Source: SAR92 clade bacterium H921 (lineage in GTDB: Bacteria > Pseudomonadota > Gammaproteobacteria > Pseudomonadales > Porticoccaceae). From it: DNA of 64,000 nt. Positions 49,060 to 59,812 of the stretch are shown here, in pieces. Below the pieces are notes generated by a model. That model made no database searches. It was given only the letters and a program-made list of their open reading frames with translations, and had not been told where the DNA came from. The stretch's first letter is position 1; each line of letters begins with the position of its first letter. The stretch is taken from the NCBI GenBank assembly GCA_025153755.1, contig JAOALD010000002.1:550362-614361 (forward strand), written 5' to 3'. Made by a program: the position numbers and the translations under genes.

Positions 49060-49613
49060 CCTTCGTGACGCTGCTTTTGGAGGCGTAAATCTTTTCGTCG
49101 CTCCCAGTTCTTGATGACTTTCCAGCGCCACAAATTAAGGATAAAAAAGTAACCAATTGAAGCTAGTATAATCCCACACAGTAGGCTCCCCGTAAGTAGT
49201 GGTAGCAGTATGGCTGAGCCGATATTTGAAAACCATTCCCACTCTAGGGCCACGGTAAAGTTTACCGGATCGCTACCAAGCAGGAAGCTGCCCAACTGAT
49301 GGGTAAGGTAAAACATCGGTGGAATCGTGATTGGATTGCTTATCCAGATAACCACCAAGCCTATGGGCAGGTTAGCGCCGAGCCGAAAGCACATAGCTGC
49401 CGCAATAATGGTTTGGCCGGGCAGGGGGATAAAGGCACAGAAAATCCCAATAAAAACAGCTAGAGACACAGAATGGCGGTTCAGATGGAGCAAGTTAGGA
49501 TCATGAGAGATGCGATTAACCCAGCGCAGAGGTGGACGTTGGACTAGACTGGCTATATCCGGCAGGAAGCGATGGATAGTTTTGCGTGGCATGGAATCCA
49601 ATTGCATTGTCAT
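49056..49613 (-). CDS. DUF2062 membrane protein
   Basis: This 185-residue membrane protein has three or four helices and the DUF2062 landmarks: a start with HRFLPDIASLVQRPPLRWV, the core HLNRHSVSLAVFIGIFCAFIPLPGQTIIAA and WISNPITIPPMFYLTHQLG, followed by LLTGSLLCGIILASIGYFFI. The tail is basic (RRKDLRLQKQRHEG). Function unknown; homologues lie beside lol or comEC genes in gammaproteobacteria. Transcribed opposite to lolE, with overlapping stops. Confidence 0.85.
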   Translation of the reverse strand: MTMQLDSMPRKTIHRFLPDIASLVQRPPLRWVNRISHDPNLLHLNRHSVSLAVFIGIFCAFIPLPGQTIIAAAMCFRLGANLPIGLVVIWISNPITIPPMFYLTHQLGSFLLGSDPVNFTVALEWEWFSNIGSAILLPLLTGSLLCGIILASIGYFFILNLWRWKVIKNWERRKDLRLQKQRHEG

Positions 49614-49741
49614 TAGTTATGCATATTATGCCCGTATCCGGGCAGTCGGACTAGTCAAATAATCGCCTAAAAACGGACTTATGTGATGCTGCGATATACA
49701 ATATATAACCTAATATAATCAATTTAAATGGATATAAACAA

Positions 49742-50689
49742 TTGAACCAGAGTACCAAATTTGCGTTGCAAATTAGCCAACTTACCAAGGTCTATGAGGA
49801 CGGCTTTGTCGCTCTTAAAGGTGTTGATTTAGATGTTGCAGAGGGTGATTTCTTTGCACTACTGGGGCCTAATGGGGCGGGTAAGTCGACCACTATAGGT
49901 ATTATCTGTTCGCTAGTGCGCAAGAGTGAGGGATCAGTAACTGTATTTGGTCAGGATATAGACACAGACTTTTCTGCCGCCAAACAATATGTTGGTGTGG
50001 TACCTCAAGAATTCAATTTCAATCAGTTTGAAAAACCAATCGATATCTTGATCAATCAGGCTGGGTATTTTGGTATTTCCGCAAAGGTTGCAGCCGAGCG
50101 CGCTGAAAAATATTTATTGCAGCTAGGCCTCTGGGACAAGGCGCATGTGCCGTCACGAACATTATCGGGAGGTATGAAACGCCGACTTATGATTGCCAGG
50201 GCACTGATGCATGCTCCTAAGTTACTGGTGCTTGATGAGCCGACCGCCGGTGTTGATATTGAGCTGCGCCGCTCCATGTGGGAGTTCTTGCAAGAGATAA
50301 ACAAGCAGGGTACCACTATTATTTTAACCACCCACTATTTGGAAGAAGCCGAGAGTTTGTGCCGAAATGTGGCGATTATCGATCATGGTCAGATCGTGCA
50401 AAATACCAGTATTCGCGAACTTATTTCACAGCTTAATAAAGAAACCTTTATCTTGGACACCCGTGAGAAGCTAAGTGGTTGCCCACAGATTGAGGGTTAC
50501 CCATTAAAACAGGTAGATACCTGTACCTTAGAAGTGGAAGTAGAGAAAAGTCAGTCGATCAATGAATTGTTTGCGGCACTGACCAGTCAGGGTCTGCATG
50601 TGGTAAGTATGCGTAATAAGACCAACCGCCTAGAGGAGCTGTTTTTCGATTTGGTGGCTAAAAATTTACAGGAGAAAGGCAATGAATAA
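49742..50689 (+). CDS. ABC-2 type exporter ATPase, YadG-like
   Basis: This 315-residue ATPase has Walker A LLGPNGAGKSTTIGIICSL, Q-loop PQEFNFNQFEKP, signature LSGGMKRRLMIARAL, Walker B LLVLDEPTAGVDI and the switch His in TTHYLEEAE. It resembles YadG. The start is taken as TTG at 49742 because an ATG 14 bases earlier runs out of frame into a stop; the ribosome site is weak. The permease follows with an 8-base overlap. The substrate of YadGH-type exporters is not established. Confidence 0.9.
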   Translation: MNQSTKFALQISQLTKVYEDGFVALKGVDLDVAEGDFFALLGPNGAGKSTTIGIICSLVRKSEGSVTVFGQDIDTDFSAAKQYVGVVPQEFNFNQFEKPIDILINQAGYFGISAKVAAERAEKYLLQLGLWDKAHVPSRTLSGGMKRRLMIARALMHAPKLLVLDEPTAGVDIELRRSMWEFLQEINKQGTTIILTTHYLEEAESLCRNVAIIDHGQIVQNTSIRELISQLNKETFILDTREKLSGCPQIEGYPLKQVDTCTLEVEVEKSQSINELFAALTSQGLHVVSMRNKTNRLEELFFDLVAKNLQEKGNE

Positions 50690-51455
50690 TCGCCATAAAT
50701 GGATAGCCTTTATGACTATAGTGCGCCGCGAAATTCATCGCTTCATGCGTATCTGGCCGCAAACTTTGGTGCCACCGGTTATCACTATTGTGTTGTACTT
50801 TGTAATTTTCGGGCGCCTTATTGGCGGCCGAATTGGTGAGATGTCTGGTCTGCCCTATATTCAGTTCGTAGCGCCGGGGCTAATTATGATGTCGGTTATT
50901 ACCAATTCCTATTCTAATGTGGTGTCCTCATTTTATGGCTCCAAGTTTCAGCGCAACATAGAAGAGCTATTGGTATCACCAACGCCTAATTGGATTATCT
51001 TGCTGGGCTATGTAGTTGGCGGTATGAGTCGTGGCTTAGGTGTGGGCGCGCTGGTAACTATATTGTCACTGTATTTTGCCGATTTCAGTTTGCACAGTCT
51101 GCCCATCACTATTGGTATAGTGTTGATGACCTCGCTGATGTTTTCACTGGCTGGCCTTATCAATGCGGTGTTTGCCAATAGCTTTGATGATATTTCAATT
51201 ATTCCTACGTTCGTCTTAACACCCTTAATCTATCTGGGTGGCGTGTTTTATTCGATCGAGTTGCTCGGAGAATTTTGGGGTTCGGTGTCCTTGATTAACC
51301 CCATACTTTACATGGTCAATGCGTTTCGTTATGGCATGGTCGGCATTACCGATATTAACATTGCCTGGTCATTTGGCATGGTCGGTATATTTTCTGCGCT
51401 ACTGTTTTTTGTTGCACTAAATCTGCTTGAGAAAGGTTCGAGGCTACGTAGCTAA
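50682..51455 (+). CDS. ABC-2 type exporter permease, YadH-like
   Basis: This 257-residue membrane protein has six helices of the ABC-2 family: TLVPPVITIVLYFVIFG, GLPYIQFVAPGLIMMSVIT (the ABC-2 signature), SFYGSKFQRNIEELLVSPT, and FVLTPLIYLGGVFYSIELL near the C-terminus, all close to YadH. It overlaps the ATPase gene and shares a base with the queF start (TAATG), indicating tight coupling of the three genes. Confidence 0.92.
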   Translation: MNNRHKWIAFMTIVRREIHRFMRIWPQTLVPPVITIVLYFVIFGRLIGGRIGEMSGLPYIQFVAPGLIMMSVITNSYSNVVSSFYGSKFQRNIEELLVSPTPNWIILLGYVVGGMSRGLGVGALVTILSLYFADFSLHSLPITIGIVLMTSLMFSLAGLINAVFANSFDDISIIPTFVLTPLIYLGGVFYSIELLGEFWGSVSLINPILYMVNAFRYGMVGITDINIAWSFGMVGIFSALLFFVALNLLEKGSRLRS

Positions 51456-52291
51456 TGGTAGATCATTCAGATACTGGCCTCGGTAAAGACACTGCCTATA
51501 CAGATCAATACGATGCTGCACTGCTGTTTCCTATTCGCCGCAGCAAGGCGCGGGAGACGGGAGAAAAAGAGGGTGCAAAAAAAGGTAGTCTGCCGTTCTT
51601 TGGTACTGATCTTTGGACTGCCTTTGAAATTTCTTGGTTAAACTCAAAGGGTTTACCGCAGGTGGCTATTGGTGAATTCGTTTTTCCTTGCACTAGCGAT
51701 GCCATCATTGAATCTAAGTCATTTAAGCTTTACCTGAACTCGTTTAATCAAACCCAGTACCCGTCAATGGCCGCGGTGCAAGCCCTTATGCAGGCAGATG
51801 TATCTGCGGCATGTGGTGCAGATACCGAGGTGCAGCTGTACAGGGTGGGTGACTATAACGAGATTAGGCCAGTTGCCGAGTCAGAGGGAAGCTGTATTGA
51901 CCAGCGCTCGGTAAGTGTAGACACCTACCAGCCAAACGCGGCCTTTTTACAGGCCGATAGCAGTGCGCTAGTTAGCGAAACACTCTATTCTCATCTACTG
52001 AGAACCAACTGCCCAGTTACCGATCAGCCAGATTGGGCCTCTGTGTATATTAGCTATAAAGGTGGGCAGATCGATGCCGATGGGCTGCTCAAATATATCG
52101 TTTCATTTCGCCAGCATCAGGATTTTCATGAACAGTGCGTGGAGAAAATATTTGCCGATATTATGGCGCGCTGTCAGCCTCAAGAGCTCAGTGTTTATGC
52201 GCGCTATATGCGCCGTGGTGGGCTGGATATCAACCCTTATCGCAGTACCGTTAATCAACCTTCAACCGCGTTTAGGCAGGTCAGGCAGTAA
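51455..52291 (+). CDS. queF: NADPH-dependent 7-cyano-7-deazaguanine reductase QueF
   Basis: This 278-residue long-form QueF reduces preQ0 to preQ1 in queuosine synthesis. The N-terminal half has the QueF motif IESKSFKLYLNSFNQTQ, which binds NADPH, and the C-terminal half has LLRTNCPVTDQPDW with the catalytic Cys186 that forms the thioimide, plus VSFRQHQDFHEQCVEKIF. Long two-domain QueF is usual for gammaproteobacteria. It is translationally coupled to the permease gene before it. Confidence 0.95.
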   Translation: MVDHSDTGLGKDTAYTDQYDAALLFPIRRSKARETGEKEGAKKGSLPFFGTDLWTAFEISWLNSKGLPQVAIGEFVFPCTSDAIIESKSFKLYLNSFNQTQYPSMAAVQALMQADVSAACGADTEVQLYRVGDYNEIRPVAESEGSCIDQRSVSVDTYQPNAAFLQADSSALVSETLYSHLLRTNCPVTDQPDWASVYISYKGGQIDADGLLKYIVSFRQHQDFHEQCVEKIFADIMARCQPQELSVYARYMRRGGLDINPYRSTVNQPSTAFRQVRQ

Positions 52292-52304
52292 TATACTTCA
52301 GTCT

Positions 52305-53162
52305 CTATGCCAGGCTGGTCTTCAAAAATTCAATCAGTAGATTAACGGCTTCATTCTTTTTACTTCTACTTGAGCAAATCAGGCTGATACCTACCTCACC
52401 CAGAGCCGGAAATCGTGCTGATGGACTTAAAACTTTAAGATTATTTGGTACGGTGCTCTTAGCTAGTACGGTGACACCGAGCCCTTCTTGTATAGCGTAT
52501 TGAATACCAGTTAAGTCGGGGTTGGTATACACAATTTGCCATGGCTGTCGTGACTTGTCTAACACATGGATGGCACGTTGGCGATAGATACACCCCTCCG
52601 CTGCTGCGATAAGCGGCACTGTCGATACCTTCTGAGCGTTGTGGTCTGCGCTTGCTACCCAGACTAGATCATCAGTTTTGACTAGGTTCGAGCCAATGGC
52701 AGAAGGTTTGTCCTCTAGCGCTAGAATGAGATCATGGCTAGTCTTACCCTCTTTTGAAAGCAGTTGCTTACTCAGCTCGCAGTTTACCTCTAAGGTGACA
52801 TTTGGGTAGGCTTTGGCGAAACGGCTGACAATTTTTGGCAATAGAACTGTAGCGAACTCGCTAGGAATACCAAGGCGTATTTTACCGCTAATACTGCTTT
52901 TAGAAAGCTGACTAATAGCTAGATCATTGAGAGTTAGTATCTGATTAGCATAGTCATAGAGATGCTCGCCAGCATCAGTTAATTCTAGATTTTTACCGAT
53001 ACGGTTCAGTAGTGGTTCATCGACTAAGTCCTCCAAGCGCTGGATCTGTAGGCTCATTGCGGGCTGGGATCGGCCCAGTATTTCTCCTGCCTTGGTGAAG
53101 CTACTCAGCTGAGCGACCGAGACAAAGGCGCGAAGTAAATCCATGGGCAAGTTTTTCATCAT
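52305..53162 (-). CDS. LysR family transcriptional regulator
   Basis: This ~286-residue regulator has an N-terminal winged helix (MDLLRAFVSVAQLSSFTKAG, then SQPAMSLQIQRLEDLVDEPL) and a LysR substrate-binding domain. The start is ATG 53162 or ATG 53159; a GTG at 53168 has worse spacing. It lies divergent from gcvTHP with 160 bases between, so it may control them or itself, but it is not an obvious GcvA by sequence and its ligand is unknown. Confidence 0.9.
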   Translation of the reverse strand: MMKNLPMDLLRAFVSVAQLSSFTKAGEILGRSQPAMSLQIQRLEDLVDEPLLNRIGKNLELTDAGEHLYDYANQILTLNDLAISQLSKSSISGKIRLGIPSEFATVLLPKIVSRFAKAYPNVTLEVNCELSKQLLSKEGKTSHDLILALEDKPSAIGSNLVKTDDLVWVASADHNAQKVSTVPLIAAAEGCIYRQRAIHVLDKSRQPWQIVYTNPDLTGIQYAIQEGLGVTVLAKSTVPNNLKVLSPSARFPALGEVGISLICSSRSKKNEAVNLLIEFLKTSLA

Positions 53163-53326
53163 AGCCACCGTTATTTTTTGGGGGAGGTAACAAAGCTATT
53201 TATATTATAAATACTAGTATTGTATCTATTAATTTAACAAATTATAAGTATCATCATAAAATAACGGCCTATCGCTTGTATGACTGATTTAGTCTCCTTT
53301 TGGGCTACCGTTTGGAACCGATTTTT

Positions 53327-54448
53327 ATGGCACTAGAACCCGACATTCGCAAAACCATTTTCCATGACTATCATGTTGCTGCAGGCGGCAAAATGGTGCC
53401 TTTTGCAGGGTATCTAATGCCTGTGCAATATAGCGAGGGCATTATGCAGGAGCATTTGCACTGCCGGGATAGAGTCGGTTTATTTGATGTTTCGCATATG
53501 GGCCAAATTATTGTGAAGGGTGAGGGTGCTGCCGAGGCGCTGGAGAAATTGGTGCCTGTCGATCTGCAGTCATTGGCTATTAATCAGCAGACCTATGCCA
53601 CCCTGACCAGTGAACAGGGCGGGGTATTGGATGATTTGATCATTACCCGCTGGACCGAAGACACTTTTTTCTTGGTGGTTAACGCAGGGTGCAAGGAGCA
53701 AGATATCGCTCATATCCGCAAGCACCTACCTAATTTCGACATTACCTATCTGGCTGATCGCGGTTTATTGGCCCTTCAGGGGCTACAGGCAAAAGATGTA
53801 ATGGCCGAGCTGGTGCCGGAGGCCAATACCCTAGTATTTATGAATGGTGGCCACGCCAGCATTGATGGTATAGATGTTTATATCACGCGCTCCGGCTATA
53901 CAGGCGAAGATGGTTTTGAGATTTCAGTCGACCCCGCAGACGCACTTGCTCTAGCTGACATTTTATTGGCCTTTGATTCAGTTAATTGGATTGGTTTAGG
54001 GGCGCGTGACTCGCTGCGCCTTGAAGCTGGCCTGTGTCTGTATGGGCATGATATGGACCAGCAGACCTCGCCAGTTGAAGCGAGCATTATTTGGAGTATC
54101 AGCAAGTCTCGCCGTACTGGCGGCGTTAACCAAGGTGGCTTCTTGGGTGCCGATGTGATTCTAGCGCAGATTGCCAGTGGTACTGCGAGAAAGCGAGTCG
54201 GATTTTTGGTCGATGGGCGGGCACCTGTCCGTGAAGGTGCTGAAATCGTTGATGAGGCGGGTACTGTCGTTGGTGCTATCACCAGTGGCGGCTTTGGCCC
54301 GACCTTACAGGCACCTATTGCGATGGGCTATGTCTCAACAGAGCTATCTGCAGTTGGCACCCAGCTCCATGCCCTAGTTCGTGGTAAGCCAAGGCCTATT
54401 ACTGTGGCAAAAATGCCCCTAGTTCCGCAACGTTACTTCCGCGGCTAA
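53327..54448 (+). CDS. gcvT: Aminomethyltransferase GcvT (glycine cleavage T protein)
   Basis: This 373-residue enzyme takes the aminomethyl group from lipoyl-GcvH to tetrahydrofolate, releasing ammonia. Marks are KMVPFAGYLMPVQYSEGI, GLFDVSHMGQI, TLTSEQGGVLDDLIITR, SGYTGEDGFEISVD with the catalytic aspartate region, RDSLRLEAGLCLYGHDMD and GGFGPTLQAPIAMGYV. The ATG at 53327 is preferred to an in-frame TTG nine codons before it. I saw no glycine riboswitch upstream. First of gcvT-gcvH-gcvP. Confidence 0.95.
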   Translation: MALEPDIRKTIFHDYHVAAGGKMVPFAGYLMPVQYSEGIMQEHLHCRDRVGLFDVSHMGQIIVKGEGAAEALEKLVPVDLQSLAINQQTYATLTSEQGGVLDDLIITRWTEDTFFLVVNAGCKEQDIAHIRKHLPNFDITYLADRGLLALQGLQAKDVMAELVPEANTLVFMNGGHASIDGIDVYITRSGYTGEDGFEISVDPADALALADILLAFDSVNWIGLGARDSLRLEAGLCLYGHDMDQQTSPVEASIIWSISKSRRTGGVNQGGFLGADVILAQIASGTARKRVGFLVDGRAPVREGAEIVDEAGTVVGAITSGGFGPTLQAPIAMGYVSTELSAVGTQLHALVRGKPRPITVAKMPLVPQRYFRG

Positions 54449-54471
54449 TTTAAAATTATAAGGTATTTACT

Positions 54472-54849
54472 ATGAATGAAGCAGTTTACACAGAAGATCA
54501 TGAGTGGCTGATGGTCGAAGGTAACGTAGCCACTATTGGTGTTACAGAATTTGCTCAGGAGCAACTCGGCGACGTGGTATTTGTGGAGCTGCCGGAGCCT
54601 GGGGCGGAGTTGAGTGTAGGCGACGAGGCGGCAGTTATCGAGTCGGTAAAGGCAGCTGGTGAGATTAATTCACCCGTCAATGGCACAGTATTAGAGACCA
54701 ACGAAACGCTGGTAGAGAGCCCTGATCTATTAAATAGTGCCCCTCAGACAGATGGGTGGATGTTCAAAATTTCTCTTGCCGATGATCTAGATACCTCAGC
54801 TTTTATGACTGACGATGAGTACCAAAAGTTCTTAGTCGGCAAAGACTAA
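54472..54849 (+). CDS. gcvH: Glycine cleavage system H protein GcvH
   Basis: This 125-residue carrier has the lipoyl-lysine K60 in [16 protein letters not shown] and the family pattern [42 protein letters not shown]. It shuttles the methylamine between GcvP, GcvT and the lipoamide dehydrogenase. Ribosome site AAGG precedes the start; 23 bases follow gcvT. Confidence 0.97.
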   Translation: MNEAVYTEDHEWLMVEGNVATIGVTEFAQEQLGDVVFVELPEPGAELSVGDEAAVIESVKAAGEINSPVNGTVLETNETLVESPDLLNSAPQTDGWMFKISLADDLDTSAFMTDDEYQKFLVGKD

Positions 54850-54907
54850 GCCAGTAAAAACCAACCCCTTAGCCAATAAGTTCACCCAAGTATTCGGAGC
54901 CAACCTG

Positions 54908-57769
54908 ATGTTACAAAAGAAAAACACCCTAGCTGACTTACAAAATGCTGCAGAATTTATTGCCCGCCATGTAGGCCCCAGTGTCGATGATCAACAGCAG
55001 ATGCTCAGTGCGTTGGGCTGCGCTAATTTGCAACAGCTGACTGAGCAAGTAGTTCCGGAAGCCATTGCAATGGCAGATGATTTGGCTATTGTTGACGGTT
55101 GTTCTGAAGCTCAGGCGCTAGCCGAGCTGCGTGAAATCGCCAGTCATAATCGGGTATACAAATCTTTTATTGGGCAGGGTTATTACGGCACGATCACGCC
55201 AAACGTTATTCAACGTAATATTTTAGAAAATCCAGCCTGGTATACGGCCTATACGCCATATCAACCAGAGATTTCTCAGGGTCGTCTCGAAGCGTTAATT
55301 AACTTTCAGACTATGATCTCTGATTTGACCGGAATGGAAATGTCTAATTCGTCCATGCTGGATGAGGGAACCGCAGCCGCAGAAGCGATGGCTCTATGTC
55401 AGCGTATGTCAAAATCAAAATCCTCACGCTTTGTCGTCGATAGGGACTGTCTGCCCCAAACTATCGAAGTGATTAAAACTCGCGCGGAGCCCATGGGCAT
55501 TGAGGTAGAGGTTGCAGATCCGGCCGAGTTCTCGGGCGAAGCCTTTGGCATACTACTGCAGTATCCTGGTGTCAGTGGCGAGGTTCGCGATTACCGCGAG
55601 ATTATCGCTAAGGTGCAGGAGCAAAAAGGTCTGGCGGTTATGGCCGCCGATATTCTTAGTCTGGTGTTGTTAGAATCACCGGGCTCATTGGGAGCAGATG
55701 TTGCCATAGGTACCACTCAGCGCTTTGGGGTGCCGCTTGGATTTGGCGGCCCACATGCCGGTTATATGGCTACCAGAGAAGCCTACAAGCGCAATCTGCC
55801 CGGGCGCCTCGTTGGGCTTTCTCAGGATGCTAATGGCGACCCTGCCTATCGTTTGGCTCTGCAAACTCGAGAACAGCATATTCGTCGTGAAAAGGCCACT
55901 TCCAACATTTGCACTGCACAGGTTTTGTTGGCCGTCATTGCTGGCATGTACGCCGTTTATCACGGCCCTAAGGGACTGCAACGTATTGCTCAACGTGTGC
56001 ATTTACTGACCTGTGTATTGGCCGAAGGCCTGCGTCTAAACCAGATGAAACCAACCAATAAGCATTGGTTTGACACCCTCACCCTAAATACAGGTAATCG
56101 TACTGAAGAAATTATTGCGGCTGCCGAAGGGCAGGAAATCAACCTGCGCCAGATCGATGGAGAGCATATTGGGCTCTCTATAGATGAGACCACTAGCGGC
56201 GACGATGTGATGATGCTGTGGGATATTATACTCGGTGAGCACAGCTTAAATCTGGATTCCTTGGCTGCAGAAGTTGCCGGTTCGCTACCAGATGATTTAA
56301 TTCGCACCGATGGGTTTTTGACCCATCCCACATTTAATAGCTATCATTCTGAAACTGAGATGTTGCGTTATTTGCGCCGACTGGCAGATAAAGATATCGC
56401 CCTTGATCGCGCCATGATCCCTCTAGGTTCATGCACCATGAAATTAAATGCGACGGCCGAAATGCTGCCCATTACGTGGCCAGAATTCTCTAATATGCAT
56501 CCGTTCGTGCCAGCAGATCAGGCTGGTGGTTACCGGTTGATGATCGACCAGCTAGAGTCTATGCTCTGCGCTGCAACTGGTTATGACGCTATGTCTTTAC
56601 AACCCAATGCTGGCTCCCAAGGCGAGTATGCTGGACTGTTGGCTATTCGGGGGTTTCATGAGAGTCGCGGTGAACCCCATAGAACAATGTGCCTGATTCC
56701 AAGTTCTGCCCATGGCACCAATCCGGCCTCCGCTCAGATGTGTGGTATGAAGGTTGTACTAGTTCAATGTGATGATCAGGGTAATGTGGATATTGGCGAC
56801 CTAAGGGAAAAGGCCGCCGCCCACAGTGAAAATCTAGCGGCCATTATGGTTACCTACCCATCTACCCACGGCGTGTTTGAAGAGGGTATCAAGGAAATTT
56901 GTCAGATCGTTCATGATCATGGCGGTCAGGTGTATATCGATGGGGCCAATCTTAATGCAATGGTCGGAGTCTGTCAGCCAGGTAAGTTTGGTGGTGATGT
57001 GTCCCATCTAAATCTACACAAAACGTTCTGTATACCCCATGGTGGTGGTGGCCCAGGTGTTGGTCCCATAGGGGTAGGTGAGCATCTAGTGCCATTCTTG
57101 CCCAAGGAATTTGAAGGTGGCGAGCGTTGCGGTGCCCAGGTCTCTGCGGCACCTTTTGGCAGCGCCAGTATCCTGCCTATTACCTGGATGTATATACGCA
57201 TGATGGGTCGCGTGGGCCTCAAGCAGGCGACTGAGGTGGCTATTCTCAATGCCAACTATATTGCCAGCCGTTTACAAGAACATTATCAGGTGCTTTATAC
57301 CGGCACCAATGGCCGTGTAGCACACGAATGTATTCTCGATGTGCGCCCGATCAAAGACGATGTGGGAATTACTGTCGATGATATTGCCAAACGACTAATT
57401 GACTATGGCTTTCATGCGCCGACCATGTCTTTCCCAGTGTCGGGCACTCTGATGATTGAGCCGACAGAGAGCGAATCAAAGGCAGAGTTAGATCGATTTT
57501 GTGATGCTATGATTGCCATTAAGCATGAGGTTAATCAGGTTGCTAATGGAGAATACCAGTTAGATGATAACCCCCTGGTCAGTGCGCCTCACACTGCGGC
57601 GATTGTTGCCGCCGATAAGTGGACTCGAGCCTATAGTCGCAGTCAGGCAGCCTATCCATTGGATTCTCTGAGGGACAGTAAATATTGGCCACCTGTTGGC
57701 CGGCTAGACAATGTCTTTGGTGATCGCAACCTGATCTGCTCTTGTCCATCCATGTCGGATTATGAGTAA
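54908..57769 (+). CDS. gcvP: Glycine dehydrogenase (decarboxylating) GcvP
   Basis: This 953-residue PLP enzyme decarboxylates glycine and passes the methylamine to GcvH. It is the single-chain form with both pseudo-repeats: [19 protein letters not shown] and [22 protein letters not shown] in the first half, [14 protein letters not shown] and the PLP-lysine K705 in [16 protein letters not shown] in the second. [14 protein letters not shown] is near the end. Length matches E. coli (957). Its last 10 bases overlap the converging cyclase gene. Confidence 0.97.
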   Translation: MLQKKNTLADLQNAAEFIARHVGPSVDDQQQMLSALGCANLQQLTEQVVPEAIAMADDLAIVDGCSEAQALAELREIASHNRVYKSFIGQGYYGTITPNVIQRNILENPAWYTAYTPYQPEISQGRLEALINFQTMISDLTGMEMSNSSMLDEGTAAAEAMALCQRMSKSKSSRFVVDRDCLPQTIEVIKTRAEPMGIEVEVADPAEFSGEAFGILLQYPGVSGEVRDYREIIAKVQEQKGLAVMAADILSLVLLESPGSLGADVAIGTTQRFGVPLGFGGPHAGYMATREAYKRNLPGRLVGLSQDANGDPAYRLALQTREQHIRREKATSNICTAQVLLAVIAGMYAVYHGPKGLQRIAQRVHLLTCVLAEGLRLNQMKPTNKHWFDTLTLNTGNRTEEIIAAAEGQEINLRQIDGEHIGLSIDETTSGDDVMMLWDIILGEHSLNLDSLAAEVAGSLPDDLIRTDGFLTHPTFNSYHSETEMLRYLRRLADKDIALDRAMIPLGSCTMKLNATAEMLPITWPEFSNMHPFVPADQAGGYRLMIDQLESMLCAATGYDAMSLQPNAGSQGEYAGLLAIRGFHESRGEPHRTMCLIPSSAHGTNPASAQMCGMKVVLVQCDDQGNVDIGDLREKAAAHSENLAAIMVTYPSTHGVFEEGIKEICQIVHDHGGQVYIDGANLNAMVGVCQPGKFGGDVSHLNLHKTFCIPHGGGGPGVGPIGVGEHLVPFLPKEFEGGERCGAQVSAAPFGSASILPITWMYIRMMGRVGLKQATEVAILNANYIASRLQEHYQVLYTGTNGRVAHECILDVRPIKDDVGITVDDIAKRLIDYGFHAPTMSFPVSGTLMIEPTESESKAELDRFCDAMIAIKHEVNQVANGEYQLDDNPLVSAPHTAAIVAADKWTRAYSRSQAAYPLDSLRDSKYWPPVGRLDNVFGDRNLICSCPSMSDYE

Positions 57770-59049
57770 CTATTTGTTTTAGGCATAATCCCAGCGGCTA
57801 CGCTATAGCGTGCCGCTGATGCTTGAGGGGTACTTCTTAGGTGTTTATGTAAATCTATAGCGCTGTAAATATCGACCGCAACAGCAAAGCCTTTTATTGG
57901 AATCTTCCCCCTGCTAACGCAGTGCACGGTGTCCTTGACTAGTTCATAGGTATCTTTTGAAATAAGTATCTCGTTGCTATTAGCAGATGTTTCTAGGCGG
58001 CTAGCCAGATTGACCGCGCGCCCCAGCAAGGTGTAGTCGAGACGGTTCTCAGTGCCGAAATTACCCACTTTGCACAGGCCACTGTTAATTCCCATACGCA
58101 AGATCGGAGGACTGCCAATACCCTCGGCGCGCCAGCGCGCCTGTAAATCTATCATCGCTCGTTTCATAGCAATGGCCATAGATAGACAGGTTATGGCATC
58201 AGCCTGAATTCCGCGGCTTTGCGGGTCACCAAAAAATACCATAATGGAATCGCCAATCACCTTATCGATGGTGCCACCAAAGCGAAAGGCAATTTCAGAC
58301 ATCTCGGTAAGATAGGTATTGAGTACGTTGGCCAATTGCTCCGAATCTAACTCCTCAGTGAGAGTAGTGAAATCCACTATATCTGAAAAAAAGATCGTCA
58401 GGATTTTCTCTTCAGTTTGAGCTCGGACATCTTTGCCGCTCAAAATAGCCTTGCGCAGTGCAGGTGAAAGGTACTTGGAAAGTCGAAAATTGCGAAGAGT
58501 AAGCCATTCATTTTGGCGTAGAACCGAGTCGTGCTTTTTCGCCAGTAAAAAATATTTACGGCGAGCTGTACTCATCTGAAGTAGGGCATAGCCTGAGCTA
58601 ATCGCGAGGACAAATAGCTGAGTTCCGCGGCTTGGCGCAAAGTTTAGAGGTAAAAACCAAGAGGTAAGTGCAGCTCCAGCCATTATAGCGAGTAGATTCG
58701 GCGACGAGAAAGGTTTCAAATAGCCGACGACAGTGACCAAAAAGATTAGCCCGAGACCGATTACAATAAATGGATCATAGCCAACAAACGCTATTAAGAA
58801 GCCAGTTATCAGGCCATCGATAAATGCCATAGTCAGCGTAAGTCGCTGCCGCCAGGGCATCGACTGATTAACTGCGCAATAGGTGCTAAATTGATAGACA
58901 AATAGTGTTGGTAGGCCAGCGAGTAGAGCAGGATGATGGTTGGTATCTGCCCAGGCACCCAGCAAAATAGCAACAGTGCACATCGAAATTATGAGTCGAT
59001 ATAGTCCCTGATGCTTCGGCGATGGATATGCAAACTCTTCTCCTACCAT
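57760..59049 (-). CDS. Membrane-bound class III adenylate/guanylate cyclase
   Basis: This 429-residue protein has six hydrophobic segments in its first ~165 residues and a C-terminal class III cyclase domain. The metal-binding aspartates are in [20 protein letters not shown], the second in [17 protein letters not shown], and the transition-state part in [19 protein letters not shown]. The six-helix module is not a receptor type I recognise. The lysine in TIDKVIGD suggests ATP over GTP but substrate is not certain. It converges on gcvP with overlapping ends and stands before tRNA-Ser. Confidence 0.9.
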   Translation of the reverse strand: MVGEEFAYPSPKHQGLYRLIISMCTVAILLGAWADTNHHPALLAGLPTLFVYQFSTYCAVNQSMPWRQRLTLTMAFIDGLITGFLIAFVGYDPFIVIGLGLIFLVTVVGYLKPFSSPNLLAIMAGAALTSWFLPLNFAPSRGTQLFVLAISSGYALLQMSTARRKYFLLAKKHDSVLRQNEWLTLRNFRLSKYLSPALRKAILSGKDVRAQTEEKILTIFFSDIVDFTTLTEELDSEQLANVLNTYLTEMSEIAFRFGGTIDKVIGDSIMVFFGDPQSRGIQADAITCLSMAIAMKRAMIDLQARWRAEGIGSPPILRMGINSGLCKVGNFGTENRLDYTLLGRAVNLASRLETSANSNEILISKDTYELVKDTVHCVSRGKIPIKGFAVAVDIYSAIDLHKHLRSTPQASAARYSVAAGIMPKTNSYS

Positions 59050-59293
59050 AAGTTTAGTTTAGCATTGCTTAGGAGATATCGCCTGAAAAGCGCATGTGCA
59101 TTGCTTTTGAGGGTTTCGTTGTGTACAGTTGCGCAGCTTGTAAAGCACCTGACGCAGTAACTTTGAGCAAGGGCCAGAGCGTAATGATTTTGTTGTCTCA
59201 TAGATTAAGACGAGAAAATGCGGTGATATAACAAAGCAACGAGTAAGTCGTGCTCCTGACTACTTTACAGGACAGAAAACGGCAACAGTTTAC

Positions 59294-59384
59294 GGTGAGG
59301 TGTCCGAGTGGCTGAAGGAGCACGCCTGGAAAGTGTGTAAGCGTTTATAGCGTTTCGAGGGTTCGAATCCCTCTCTCACCGCCA
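59294..59384 (+). tRNA. tRNA-Ser (anticodon GGA)
   Basis: A 91-base cloverleaf runs from GGTGAGG to the encoded CCA. The acceptor stem pairs GGTGAGG with TCTCACC (a G-U pair at position 7), discriminator G. The anticodon loop CTGGAAA gives GGA, for UCC/UCU codons. The long variable arm typical of serine tRNAs and the T-loop GGTTCGAATCC are present. A terminator follows nine bases later. Confidence 0.97.
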
Positions 59385-59392
59385 CGCATCAT

Positions 59393-59428
59393 AGCCCCAG
59401 TAACTATAGAGTTTCTGGGGCTTTTTTG
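59393..59428 (+). terminator. Intrinsic terminator after tRNA-Ser
   Basis: AGCCCCAG (59393-59400) pairs with CTGGGGCT (59415-59422) around a 14-base loop and is followed by six T residues. It closes the tRNA transcript. Confidence 0.92.
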
Positions 59429-59812
59429 TGCCTGCTTTGTTTAGCAAATGTGTGGTACGGATAGCTACTAACAAAGTTAACTGAGCCTTGTTCTGTGCTC
59501 CGTTATGAAAGGGAAACTATCAAGAGGGGACGGCGAACTTCTGTAGGCTAGTGATTGTTGCTGTATCTCGATAGATAGATTAGGCGTCATTCAAAAAAAT
59601 ATTAAAATGCCTCATGACATCACTAAGGACCGCCTGGGTAACCTTAGATATAGTTGAGACCGCTAGAAAAAATACCAAATATATACTCGTCACTAAACCA
59701 TTTTGTTTGATTTTCTGAGCTGATTTCAGCGACCGATTAACCTATTTTGCGAGTTTGACTCGAAGTGATCAACAGGATACATTTATGAATAATTTAATTA
59801 TTCGGACATGTC
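59429..59812. other. Gene-free AT-rich stretch, nothing recognised
   Basis: I see no gene, RNA or repeat in these 384 bases beyond AT-rich runs. There is no copy of the tRNA 3' end in it that would mark an attachment site. It must contain the promoter for the small protein that follows. Confidence 0.5.

Noticed and set aside
53169..53326. Possible glycine riboswitch upstream of gcvT
   Set aside because: The gap is AT-rich and lacks the paired, GC-rich conserved stems of the glycine aptamer.
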